Program-made: the position numbers and the translations under genes | Notes under the pieces: generated by a model | The model's database searches: none | Told to the model about the DNA's origin: nothing | What the model saw: the letters and a program-made list of their open reading frames with translations, nothing else | Shown here: one piece after another, positions 23,401 through 34,591 of the stretch | How positions within the stretch are numbered: position 1 is the stretch's first letter | How the letters are laid out: each line of letters starts with the position of its first letter | Origin: Nemopilema nomurai | Lineage: Eukaryota > Cnidaria > Scyphozoa > Rhizostomeae > Rhizostomatidae | Direction of reading: 5' to 3' | Assembly: GCA_003864495.1 (NCBI GenBank) | Contig: ML133505.1 | Location: 1-64,000, forward strand | Length of the DNA stretch: 64,000 bases

Positions 23401-26035
23401 GACAAGAAGGGAAACATCAAAATATTGAAAACTTTATTCAGGTAAATATGAATAACAAAAGGTTGCTTGGAACGATTGGGATTAACCAAAAATAACTTTT
23501 CTTCCAAAAGGCCAGTTTTTTTTATAAAATTAGATGGAGCTTTTATTATTCGTAAAGATTTCAAAAAACCTCTCAGGTTAGTTTGGGTTTGGTGGCTTTA
23601 AGTTTGAAACATTTTGCAATCCGTATGAAATGAACAATGTATAGAGAGAAGTAACATTTCTTAAGTGACAAAAGATGTGCTCTCTATATAACCCTATAAA
23701 CTGCTTATACAGGTCAGCTACCATCAAGACATTCTACGTTGCTAGTTTAAGAGAAACAAATGCAAGAATCACCTTAGAATAAGTTCCAATGCGTTTAAAT
23801 GACATTCATTTGATGATTCTAAGTTTTGCAATAGCAGCTTTGTTAAGAGCATCGATTGTATAAAATTCTTTCACCTCGAAGCAATTTAAATTTTTTATCT
23901 CAATTTATCTGCACTTTGAGTTCGTATAGTTTTGAAAATTTTATAAAAATCATGCCAACCAGTTAGTTAACCATGAGTAAATTATTTAGAGATACCTTTT
24001 TGAGTTATACCTGGAGATACCAATTTATTACTATATAAACAAGGCACAAAAACTACAAATTAATACAAGTGATTCTTATAATACGTATAAATAATCTAAG
24101 TTGCCTGTAGAAACCATTTAGATCAATAGTTTCAAAACTAATTGAAGCAGAAATGCAATAAATTTAGCTGACAAGTACTTTGTCTTAGCCGTGTTCTCAC
24201 TCAATCAGTACAAGAATTGAAAATTGTGTGTTAATAACCTTTTTCTAAAAAAAGATTCAAACGTAGTGATTTGCGTTATGAGATACACTGAGTTCATTAT
24301 CATCAATTCCCTTTGCTTAATATTTCGTTTTTGTTCGAACCCAGCTGATATATTCATGGTTATGCAAATTTGAATGAATCTTACGAGAAACTCTATAACA
24401 TTAAAGCGCAGAAAAAGCAAGATAAAGGATTGGGTTTTTGATTGAGGCGAACATTTGTACGTAAAAGTAGATTTCAATGCAAAATCTCTCTTTTTATAGC
24501 GAAAAGATCTTTGTTTCTGTTTGGTGCATCTAAAATTGAATTGCTCAGTGATAGCGATTGGTTAACTAGTGCCAATCGTGCGTTTTTTTATCATCCTCTA
24601 AAGTTTTTGATAACCGCAGCTGGCTATGCAGCTTTTGGTAATTCAAGACATTTGCATACTCTGAGGGGTGTCGGATGAAATTCCAATTGACGAATAAAAA
24701 TCTGCTCCTCCTATTCCAATTGCGTTTCTAGATTTTCTTAAGATTCGTGCAAGAAAGCACTTGTTATAAATCTTTTCACAAAACCCTCAAATTTTCCGCC
24801 ATCATTGTTTCAATATCTTGCGAAATCCTCAAATTAAAATACCCGAATGTCTTCTTGATCAAATTTGATATTTTCACTTCATATGATATTACCCTCTGAA
24901 TTAAGAGAGGAATTATGCCAACCTGCTAATCTAAAGGCAAGTTGAAGTTATCAGCTGGACATATAGTTATTAATTGTTCTGTCTTTACAAATTTTTGAAG
25001 AACCGAATAGCTTGAAGAATAAAATTCACTGAACTCAACAAGAAAGAAAGACTGATTTTTGACAACTTATTTGTCTTGACCAATTTTTGTTGCATTTTTC
25101 GGAAATTTAAGAATCTTATTTGTGCTTGATCAATTTTTGTTGCATTTTTCGGAAATTTAAGAATCTTTTTGCTGCAACTTGACTTTTGGGCAACTTTGCA
25201 AAATTGCCATTTTCGCCTGTCAGCCAAACTGTATCTAATGTATCCTTTGCAACTTCTTTTTCTAACTACTTTACCTTTCTATATCTGATGCTTGGCATTG
25301 GACGAGGGATGAAAGCTTCTATTTTCTGCACAAAACAGGACACATCCTATATTTGTGAAAACCTTATTTAGCTAACGGGTTATACAGTAAATTGCAAGGA
25401 ACGAAAAATCACTTCGGAAAACAATTCTTTTGAGAGCTTTGAGTGCACCAAATGCATACGACTTGAAGCGATTAACAGCCGTTGGCTAAAATGACCAGTT
25501 TTTGAGTTAACATGGTTTTGAAAGCTTTTGAGAATTCAATTCACACAGTTTACAAAATGTGACATCAATGTTTAGTTGCTTTTATAATTTTGGGGAAAAC
25601 AGCTCTTTTTGTAAAATAAGTAAAAACTTACGTCAAACTCCAGAATCAATACGAAATAGATTCCAAATTGGTGCACTAATAACCTTTGCATCCCTTTGAA
25701 AAGTCATAATGAAAAGTAAGAGAACAGAAAAGGTAGACACAAATCATTCATGAAAAAGAATAATCTGCTCTAAAGGTTTGAAGAAAAGGCTCAGCTTGAA
25801 AAAGCATGCACATCCTCCTCCATTCTAATGTGTTACAACTGAAGCTAAATTAAAAGGCAATGTATCTATTCAAAAGTCTCACAAATGCTTAATAGATAAG
25901 ATCAATAGCTTTGGCTATTTTCAAAGTCCGTTTCTACAAACTAACAAGTTTTTGAGTTTATGAAGCAGTTCTACCAAATTTATTGGTAAATGATCTTCAG
26001 CCCCTTAAGACCATTGGACTTTTACAGATTGTGAG
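20417..26035. other. Intergenic region B0–A1
   Basis: AT-rich with no intact gene. The part from about 22200 to 26035 is an old paralogue of about 43920–48551. An exon-sized island at about 22550–22620 (acceptor ttgtgcAG, donor GTAAGCAT on the minus strand) recurs near 44190–44270 and, more diverged, near 45620–45690, and could be a 5' untranslated exon. A 50-bp direct repeat lies at 25077–25174. Confidence 0.45.
25077..25174. repeat. 50-bp direct repeat, two copies
   Basis: The segment containing caatttttgttgcatttt is present at 25081 and again at 25131 with almost no change. Confidence 0.75.
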
Positions 26036-26480
26036 TTAATGTGTGCCAATTATATTTTCATCGACTTCAATTTCGCATATCTGTAGATTCTGTATTCTGT
26101 TTAGGACCACAGTCACGTAGCGACCATGCAGAACAGTCGGGCAGTAAAAGTATTTCAGCTGTCCAGCGTTTAGGATCCCATCATCCACACAAAGTGCATT
26201 GTTTCGTCCACCATTCGAACTATTGTCTCCAACACTAACATCGGATGGATTGATCTTGAGTGGAGACCAAGTCACACCATTCTTTATTCGCACACTCGAC
26301 ACTGCTGTTTCCTTTGTCAGATCCACTTGCCACCAGGGCTTTTTTTCAAAAGGGGTGACACTGCACCTTTGCTACTCCGCAGTCTTGTCCCCATCATTTC
26401 CAAGGCTGCAAAGAACGTGTATCTCAGATGGGTATGCACTGATGAACTGGACGACGGCCTTTTGTACGCAATGCTTTCAG
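26036..26480 (-). pseudogene. A1 FTP1 last exon, frameshift and stop
   Basis: 445 bp against 446 in A2. One base is lost shortly after V-H-T-H, and the restored frame reads E-*-Q-R-C-S where A2 has N-W-E-R-C-S. The remaining frame is good to the family stop at 26036–26038. Confidence 0.78.
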
Positions 26481-26733
26481 CTAAATGTGATTGAGGACAC
26501 TTTTAATGTTACGAACAAAGTTTAGCAAAGAAATTGATACAGTTATAATATTGGGAATAAAGGTATCTTCGTTGCTTAAACTGATGAAACGGTAGAAAAC
26601 TAACAACGTTTGGCATTAGGGTTTAACTGTCAATTAGTGACAGTTTTGGTGACCCACACGTCGACATCTTTCTATTGAATTCTTTCCGTTGTCAACAAGC
26701 GCGTTTATAACGTACAAAATTTTACACTCATAC

Positions 26734-27138
26734 CTCCATAAACTTCAAGTTCAGTAAATGCAAGTCTGCTATTTCTGTCGACAAACACGCTGACGTATCG
26801 ACCAAACAGCACAGTTCGACAACTATACTTGAACATTGTATTCGACACGCTTCCACTTTTGATACAAATTTGGTTGTTGCGTCCGCCATTAGATCTGTCA
26901 TCTCCAACACTGAAATTAAACTTATTAAGATAATCCAAATTCTTTGGTCTCCATATTGCAACCATTATCATTGCTCTCTGTTCAACAAGGTCCACTCGCC
27001 ACCACGGATAATTTTCAATCAATGTTGCGGCTTTCAAGCCTGATAGACTTCCATCATTTCCAAGACTGGCATTGAATATTCCTTCGTTGTTTATGTATGT
27101 TGATGACTGAGCCGTAGGTTTCTTGAAGGCAACGTTTT
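26734..27138 (-). pseudogene. A1 FTP2 exon, acceptor lost
   Basis: 405 bp and open, E-N-V-A-F-K-K-P-T-A-Q-S-S-T to E-L-E-V-Y-G-G, with P-W-W-R-V-D-L and F-N-F-S-V-G-D-D. The upstream dinucleotide is TG (27139–27140) where A2, B0, B1 and B2 have AG, so normal splicing into this exon is not expected. Confidence 0.75.
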
Positions 27139-27627
27139 CAACAATGTACATTTTACTTTAGACGTAGGTAAGCCAAGGTAAATTTAATTTCAACTTTTAT
27201 CTGTGCCAATTATATATCAGCTTGAAGGTGTCCTAGAACATGATTCTTTAATTTCGATTCAAATATTAAAAAAGCCATCCTATCAAAAGCATTATGTGAT
27301 TAAAGCTTTAGTAGTTCAGTATCTTTATAGCCCAGCAATCTGGCAATGAGGCAGAAAGATTTTCCTGAAGAATGATTTTTTGGAAGGTTATAACTCTAGA
27401 CAAAGTTGCAATTAACACATCTCGCTACTTATGATATTGAGCTATGTTAATTTGATACAAATATTTCGGACTTTGAGACCTCAGTTTTGACAGTTTTGAA
27501 ATATTTTAGCAATAGTCTCCTATTCATACTCAGATACAGATTATACAAACGTCGGAAAAAACCTTAAGCTGACACAATAAATGGAATAGATAAACTTTTT
27601 TAGCTAATATCAGTTGTCAAAACTTAC

Positions 27628-27751
27628 CCGAGCAGTCTTTTACCATGACCGGTAAACCCACTTTTACATCGGCAAGAAAATGAACCATTGTTGTTGGTGC
27701 AAATAGCCTGCTGGTGACAGTCATGCGAGCCGTTTTTGTACTCGTTGATAT
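27628..27751 (-). pseudogene. A1 Ca-EGF exon, +1 base
   Basis: 124 bp against 123 in B genes. It opens D-I-N-E-Y where B genes have D-x-D-E-C, so cysteine 1 is lost. One extra A near 27641 changes the end from G-K-S-C-S-G to G-K-R-L-L-G, losing cysteine 6 and putting the next exon out of phase. Confidence 0.7.
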
Positions 27752-28661
27752 CTGTCAAATATAAAAAGAACTTTAAAAAAATTCTTCTTTAAATGGTTTT
27801 CAAAATAGTGGCCATCTCATACGTTCTTTTTAAAGGGCTACTTGAAAATCATTTGAAGAGTACCATCCATTTCTATTTACATAGAATGATATTTTGCATA
27901 GATATATGGTAATAAACCTAGCATAGAAATTTATTACTGCAGAAAAACATTATTAATTTTTTGCGTAAAAAATTGTTTAGAATGATTTCTAGCATCTTTG
28001 AGGAACTTTTTACATTTATGATAGCCTGATATAATGACAAAAGAAATATCAAAACTCAAATAAACAAATATTGCATTACCTCGACATAAAAACACAAATG
28101 ATGAAACAGAGACACTGGCAAGCAACATTCTATTGCGGAGTTCATGTTATCAAGTAGAGACCAGAGAATTTGCACGATTTCTAAAATTAAGTTTGTATGG
28201 AATCATTCTCCATATGCATAAACTACAGTTTGCATTTTCCCGCACATGCTACCCGTGAAAAACATTTTTGCACAAAAAGGAATGGAAATGGTAAATGGAA
28301 AAGTTGCAAAAACAAAATTTTGGCCATCATCAAACAAGATGACATCAATTTGTCAGTGTAAGTCTAATGGATCAACCTTAGTGTGGACTTATCTATGTGA
28401 TCACTTTAACAAAATTCATTTAATAAGGCATTTAAGATTTGCTATGGCAGGAAAACTGCCGCAAAGCCAGTTTATGCAGCGTATAAATATTGACAATGTT
28501 AATAATCTAACTCACAGTTGAATTTAGAACACAATTTAGATCCTTGAGATTTTATGACGCTTTTCTCATTTGCTTTTATATTGCTTAATTCTCAACCTTA
28601 GGTTACCTTTGTTATATTATAACCATCTTTACCTCTTTTAGTGACGAGAAACATTTCTTAC

Positions 28662-28768
28662 TTAAACACTCATAGCCCAACCTGTTGGAACAACTCTCGA
28701 TGCATTTGTAGCCCGTGCATATGCATTATATGCACATCACAAACTACCTGATGACATCTTGGACCTAC
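28662..28768 (-). pseudogene. A1 EGF exon with 19-base insertion
   Basis: Same borders as the intact A2 exon (51436–51523, 88 bp) but 107 bp long. The extra bases, gcatatgcattatatgcac on the plus strand, are rich in self-complementary steps and break the frame after V-V-C-D. The last exon base is A instead of G before GTAAG. Confidence 0.8.
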
Positions 28769-29144
28769 CTGGAGCAGATTTACAAAGCAGACACTTGGAA
28801 GGAAGAAAGTCTCTTAGTAAGTAATTAATCAATTCTACAGCTTTTTCCGGAAAATATTCTTAAATATTCATCCATTCTTGAGCTAATATTTCTACAGCAA
28901 ATTTCCTCAAAGTAAAGTAGTGTATTCTGTTGCATTTTTTCTAGAAGCGCACTTGTCATCCTGCAATGCGTTCAGATGCAAAGTAATACATCCTGGAAAT
29001 TTCCATTAATCGTAGCTTTGTACAAAACAAAAAATCCTGATATTACAACTACTTGAGTAAAAAATTTGGAATCAGCAAATAGCTCATCTAAAAAGCCATT
29101 ATGGATCTAAGATGAACCTTCAATTGACCACCAATCCTCTTTAC

Positions 29145-29483
29145 CTGATTTTCCGGCTCGTAATGCGCCCAGCCTGGCCTGCTCTTCATAGTAGCACCAA
29201 GTGTTGCTTTGTTAAAGCTTAGGATTTTGCATACACTTTCAACCGCATCCTTGAAATTCAGTGACTTGCAGTTGTTGTTTGCTGTGCAACGCATTCCGCA
29301 CAACAAGTAGCTCAAACTTTGAAATGACTCCAGAACGCCAGCAGAATTGTGAGACAAGGATTTGCCTCTGTCTGTTGCCACAAAGGCTGCATTCCTGCGA
29401 CACTCTGATCTAAACACTTGTGTCATGGCAAGGTTGATGCACTTTAAAGCAAGAAATGCAAGAAGGAGATTTTGCCAGACCAT
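29145..29483 (-). CDS. A1 exon 1: signal peptide + PAN domain
   Basis: 339 bp, ATG at 29483 in context ataATGG (A at −3, G at +4), donor GTAAAG in phase 0. Residues M-V-W-Q-N-L-L-L-A-F-L-A-L-K-C-I-N-L-A form a plausible signal peptide. The PAN-like core follows with cysteines in S-E-C-R-R, L-C-G-M-R-C, N-C-K-S-L-N-F and V-C-K-I, ending P-G-W-A-H-Y-E-P-E-N-Q. A frame extending further upstream lacks an ATG, so this start is chosen. Confidence 0.8.
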
Positions 29484-29844
29484 TATTCCTTTCCTTTGCT
29501 TTTGAAGCAAGGAAGTTTAACATAAGTAAGCCATATAACTTCTGAAGGTATTGAAAGACGTTTAGGTAAATGAATTTATCACCGTGTTATCGTCTTAAGC
29601 CATTCAAGCTGAGCCACGGTCAAAACGAATGCTCCATCCAAATTGTTTCTCCTCTTTCGTAATTTTAGCCATTTGGTTGGGCAAATGGACTTTCTTGATT
29701 ATGCTACAGCGGTTGTCTTTGAAATGTGAAAGGTTTCTCTATAATTGAACACTATTTTGGGCAAAAGGATTAACAACGTCTACCTAGGCTAGTAAAAGGC
29801 GCTTGCAAAGATTAGTAGTCGAGTTTTCAACCAGAGTAAAGTGA

Positions 29845-29935
29845 AAGACACTCGGATCTAAACAATTGAGTCGTATCAAGGTGCACTTTTAAGCATGAAA
29901 TGCAAGAGGCAGATGTCAAAAAAGGCCATTCTTTG
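29845..29935 (-). pseudogene. Relic of an A-type first exon upstream of A1
   Basis: Resembles the signal-peptide end of A1 exon 1 (29392–29490): gacactcggatctaaacaa and tgaaatgcaagaggcagatg match in order. No intact ATG frame. The copy upstream of A2 is at about 52600–52690. Confidence 0.6.
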
Positions 29936-32392
29936 TGCCCCTAAATTAGTAATCTGCATGGGAAAGGTACGGAATCCACTCTCTTGTTATCAAAAGAAGC
30001 GCTTCAATGAATAATTTTAAATGAAATTCAAAACTTTCACCAAATTCGAAATGTTTTACTTGATGATTAGGATTGTAACAAGCAGGCATGTAAACGGAAA
30101 ACAGTATAGGTCATTCTTTAAAAATGAGTCTAAAATTAAAAATATTGGAGGAATTCAAATATGATCTTCATAACAGAAGCCAATACGGAAGGCAAAATAC
30201 AAGTATTTTGTGTTAACCGATGTGGCAAAGGTAAGTTCAGGTTTATTCGTCATTTTAATCCATATGATAACAAGTCAAATTGCTCGGTAATGAAGCATTT
30301 GAAATTGTTTACTTGAAGACAAATGGCATAGCTTTATGCTGCTTTCCAAAAAGACATGATAGGGTTGGTTGAGAGTACAATCTAACTCCATTTTAGTGAC
30401 AAGAATGAATATAGAAAGAATAATCGTATAAATGCTGCGCTTTTAGCAGGATACTGACCACTGCTTTTTTCCCTAAGCAAAAGCATCACTTCAGCATACA
30501 ACAGGTTACTAGTCCTGCTTTCCAGAGTTGTATATGACAATTTATTACCTTTGTAGTGATTGAGAACCCATTGCAGGGGCCGTTAACTGCTCCGGCTGAC
30601 GTCCGGTTAGATTCTACGAGTCTAACTCTCTTATTGCCTTTTCAATTGTCAAGACCTTTTCAGCAAATAAAAACTTTTTTCATTAACTATTGATAACTAT
30701 GTGAGTTCCTCATGATTGACCAGGTACCAGCATCTACATAAAAGAGGTTAAACTGTGTAGCAAAGATTTCACTCAACTTCTTAAATCAAAACTTTTTCAA
30801 CTAAACTAAAATAGCTTGAGCCAACAAAAACCCTTCTCAGATTACAAAATTCACCCTTCCATTACATAAAAATATCAATTTCAACTGACCATGCTTTTCC
30901 CCTATATAGAAAGATTGACGCAATCGTTTCCTGACTTAATCGATTCGATTTGAAACTGGTTTGATGCCTTCGTAATTTGAAGTGCCTTGCTTGTCCAAAT
31001 GGCCATATTCGTTAGCATTTGTAGTCTGCCAGACCTGCAACGCATAATAAATGGAAAAGCAGGGGCCAGCTTCTAAACTGAAACCAAGAAATTAGAAATT
31101 ACAGAATTTGGCACCAAAGCATCTGCATTCGATACATGATACCTAATTGAATACCTAATTAATCTACTACAGGTATCTTCCCTATATGTTTCACTGATGT
31201 GGACAGATATTAAAAGATTCTTAAGGAGCACGCCAGCATTTTGACAAAAAACCTTGAAATTGTCTTGTAAAGCTGCTAATAGCAAGTCTCTACTAAAAAA
31301 AACACTATGGGAAATAAAGAAAGGCCATGCTCTTTTTGACAAAAGTCTCGTACTACATGCAATATTCCTGCTTCGCTGTTATATTCTGTGCCGACCTGCA
31401 TAATAACGTATTAAGAACCAAGCTGAAGCACAAAAGCAGAGCAATTAATATTTTAGCTTTGAAACTCAATAATACTCAAACATAATATTGTTTTGTTCTA
31501 CATGCACAACAAGTGCCATGATCACACTTAAGATTCAGCATTTATCAATTAGAAGATATCGAATAGTAGTTTATCATTTAAATAGAAGGTCTCCTCGTAT
31601 GCCCAACATTTTGTGGATGTTTCCTGGATAGATTCAGTTAAGACCCAACTTAAAGATGTATTGATTAAGGAGCTACACAAGCTTTGAGGTTGAAATGTGA
31701 GATGAGCTACACAAATGTTTGAAGAAAGGAAAAATTGTCAGGTTTCATTTACCATAAGAAATTGGTTCTCTTATCGTGCATTTAAAGAAATGAAAAAATA
31801 ATATTGATCCACCTTTCCGTGCTATTTTGAAGTTTTTATCACCCTTGGCTACTGAAAGAGGATTCAGACATTTTCTATACTCGCTACCTTCAATGCTATT
31901 CCTTGTCAATTCTCTCCAATATTTGCCAGTTTTTATTCGATTGTGTGTAGAGGCAGTAAATACGGTTTAGGTGTCTTGCTTTACTACAAGTTAATGGAAT
32001 CGAGCTCAAAGCTAAATAAATTCACCAGAAGAGATGATATATCATGCATTTCATAGCTCCATTTCCTTCTTCAAATCAAGCGAGGAGAAACATTTTACTG
32101 TACAATCGTTTTGCTAGAGGAATAGAGCAGATTGAACACACGCACTTACAAAACTTTTTCAAATCTAATTGTTGGTAGAAATTGTATGGTGGAAACCCAT
32201 TAGCCGTTTAAATTCCATAAATCACACTGCGCAAATGTTATATGGAAACCAAGATTAAATTCGCAAGGATACTTGCAATCTGGTACTTTTGTATTCCTTT
32301 GCAGAGTAGGAAATCATTAATTTGCTGACATTTTAATAATCTATAAGCAGTGTAGCAATATTACTTCGATATAATGGGCTTGAAAGTTAGGG
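29936..32392. other. Intergenic region A1–B1, left part
   Basis: No supportable gene. About 30000–31380 is paralogous to about 42260–43915. The 89-codon minus frame at 31073–31342 is present in its duplicate only because the two blocks are recent copies. Confidence 0.45.
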
Positions 32393-32594
32393 AATTAAAA
32401 ACGCCCTTTCATAAACCTCAAGTTCACAAACTTGGAGAAACTATATTCTGTTTAGGAACACAGTCACATATTGACCATGCAGCACCGTTGGGCAGTAAAA
32501 GTACTTGAACTCTCTAGCATTTAGGATGACATCATCCACACACAGTGCATTGTTTCGTCCACCATTCGAACTATCGTCTCCAACACTGATATCA
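32393..32594 (-). pseudogene. Relic FTP1 last exon (3' half)
   Basis: Minus strand reads [21 protein letters not shown] to V-F-L-N-R-I then a stop, then F-L-Q-V-C-E-L-E-V-Y-E. It begins exactly at the V-S-V-G-D-D strand; the first ~60% of the exon is absent. Duplicate at 55144–55342. Confidence 0.8.
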
Positions 32595-32775
32595 AATCGA
32601 CACTGATATAATTTCTAAGCCCGATTCAAGCAACGTGATTAAAAGATTTCATGGAGGATTCCCAAGAAATGGATCTCGCAAACAACCAATCAAAGTTTGC
32701 ATAATATTCTTAGAGAGAAAGCAACGGGTGGAAATGAGTTGAATATAAACAAAGCATGGCTGTATTTGTTAAGTC

Positions 32776-33035
32776 ACAATCTCTGCCAAAAGTATTTGGA
32801 ACAACGTGAGATTTTGCGACCCCATTCCATTTCCGTCTCTCTTTGGTAGCTGCAACCCCCTTGCCCCTTAAACAATGTTGCATCTTTAGAGGAAGACCAT
32901 AGGTACATGGGAATACTTCACTTTAGGATTATTCACTTTTGCACTACACAACATTGTTTGCGGGGCGAGGGGATTTGGCAATTTGCGTGATGCGTAAATT
33001 AGGGCAAGTGTTCCAAGACCTTTGGCAGAGATTGT
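32776..33035. mobile_element. Inverted-repeat element (MITE-like), copy 2
   Basis: Outer ends acaatctctgccaaaagt and its complement ctttggcagagattgt pair. Inner ends CCCCTTGCCCCTTAAACAAT and the reverse of attgtttgcggggcgagggg also pair. Same family as 13021–13288. Confidence 0.6.
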
Positions 33036-34145
33036 ACCTGCCTGTGGCAAGTGATTATGTTTGCTTAAGTCAACATGGCCGGAAACACCCAACTAACAGG
33101 TTGAAACTTTCGATTTTCCACTCTGAACATGTCGTAAATCATCCCCCCAATCAAACTGATGCTTTCGCAAATTTTATTCCTGTGCTTTATTCGCGAGGTA
33201 TTAGAAAACTATAATCTTTAGCATCCGCGCTGAAATCCCATTCGCTATTTGTGCTTATTCATCCTCGTTGGACTACAGGGCTTTACCACATTGGTAGCAT
33301 AAATCTAGACTTTAGTTACAAAATAAAATAAAAGTTTCATCAATACAGGTGCATTAATATATTGAATAAACATATATAATAACTAACAGCAGATTCAGTG
33401 CTACATATGTCTATCACCCAATACCGGATTCATGAAAACGTCACAATACACATAGATTCGATACATTGCCAATTGATACTCAAAGTATAAGAATTGAAGT
33501 TATGTTGCTTATGATGGCCGAATCATGTGCTCGTGTTTTATTCTATACTCCTTGGCCACATGCTCTATAAATTTTTATGTAACGTTGCAACATAATGTAC
33601 GCTAATTTAATCCGAATATTGCAAAATCAAGTTCAGTTATCGTTCATATTCATAAAGTTAAACTGATAGCAAAAAAGCGTCGAGTCTATCGTTACCGGAG
33701 GTAAAATAACTCGAAGACCACGCATTTTCAGAGATGAAATTTTATTGTAACACTTATAATATTCAATGTTTCCTTGTCTCAATTTCAAAAAGCTCAAATT
33801 AAGTTTGTGTGAATAATTTATATTGCAGTTAAATTTTAGCGCATAGCCAACAATGTTGGATGGGATAGTCAAGTGACCTAACATATCACTTAACACTTCT
33901 GACACAAGACAATAGAATTTTTAGACGTCAGCAGCCAACATGTTGGGAAAAATAATCAAAGTAAAGACTATATGGTACTTGTTAACTACGGAAATATTAG
34001 TTAACGAACTTTGAATATTGCAAACAAATTCTTCTGGAATTTAATATTCACTTTCAGTCCATCATACTTCTTTTAGGTTTACAATTGCTAATTTTTGCAA
34101 TTGATCCCACATAATTTGAAATATATTGTTTCCCAAGTGTTAGAG
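33036..34145. other. Downstream flank of B1, no gene seen
   Basis: AT-rich, with no homologous exon on either strand. Duplicated at about 55790–56877, where about 20 bases are missing near 56107 compared with 33350–33385. Confidence 0.5.
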
Positions 34146-34591
34146 TTAAAGAGTGGTAATTACATTTCCATAGACCTCCACTTCACAAAGTTGAAGATAC
34201 CTTTTTCTGTTTTGGAACACAGTCACGTATCGACCATTTAGCACCGTCGGGCATGTGAAGTACTTGAACTCTCCCGCTTTTAGGATCCCCTCTTCCACAC
34301 ACAATGCGTTCTTTCGCCCACCATTCGAAATATCGTCTCCAACACTGACATTGAATGGATTGATCCAGAGTGGAGCCCAATTCTGACCACTCTTTATTCG
34401 CACACTCGACACTGCTGCTTGCTTTGTCAGATCCACTCGCCACCAGGGCATTTTTTCATACTTCGTCCAACTGCACCTTTGCCAGTTCCCAGTCTTGTCA
34501 CCATCATTCCCAAGGCTGGCAGAAAGAGTGTTTCTCCCATTGGTCTCCACCGATGAACTGGTCGACGGCCTTTTGTACGCAATGTTTTCAG
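34146..34591 (-). CDS. B1 last exon: FTP1 domain
   Basis: 446 bp, open to the stop. A-E-N-I-A-Y-K-R-P-S-T-S-S-S-V start, [50 protein letters not shown]. The frame also stays open 5' of acceptor tattTAG with a hydrophobic run, but that stretch is intronic by comparison with the other copies. Confidence 0.88.

Larger units (their letters stand above)
26036..29483 (-). pseudogene. A1: PAN–EGF–EGF–FTP–FTP gene, decayed
   Basis: Exons 29483–29145, 28768–28662, 27751–27628, 27138–26734 and 26480–26036 follow the family plan. The first is intact with a signal peptide. Downstream damage is multiple: a 19-base insertion in the EGF exon; an extra base and a Cys-to-Tyr change in the Ca-EGF exon (both shared with A2); the FTP2 acceptor reading TG instead of AG; and a one-base loss plus an in-frame TAG in FTP1. 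At most a truncated PAN protein could be made. Unlike the breaks in A2 and B2, most of these are not homopolymer length changes, so they are unlikely to be base-calling errors. Confidence 0.8.

Noticed and set aside
28246..28521. 91-codon plus-strand frame, conserved at 51020–51295 with one residue difference
   Set aside because: It lies in the intron between the EGF and Ca-EGF exons of A1/A2, and its conservation is explained by the recent block duplication. No domain or splice context.
33000..33214. Plus-strand frame duplicated at 55708–55968
   Set aside because: It begins inside the inverted-repeat element and is preserved only through the recent duplication.
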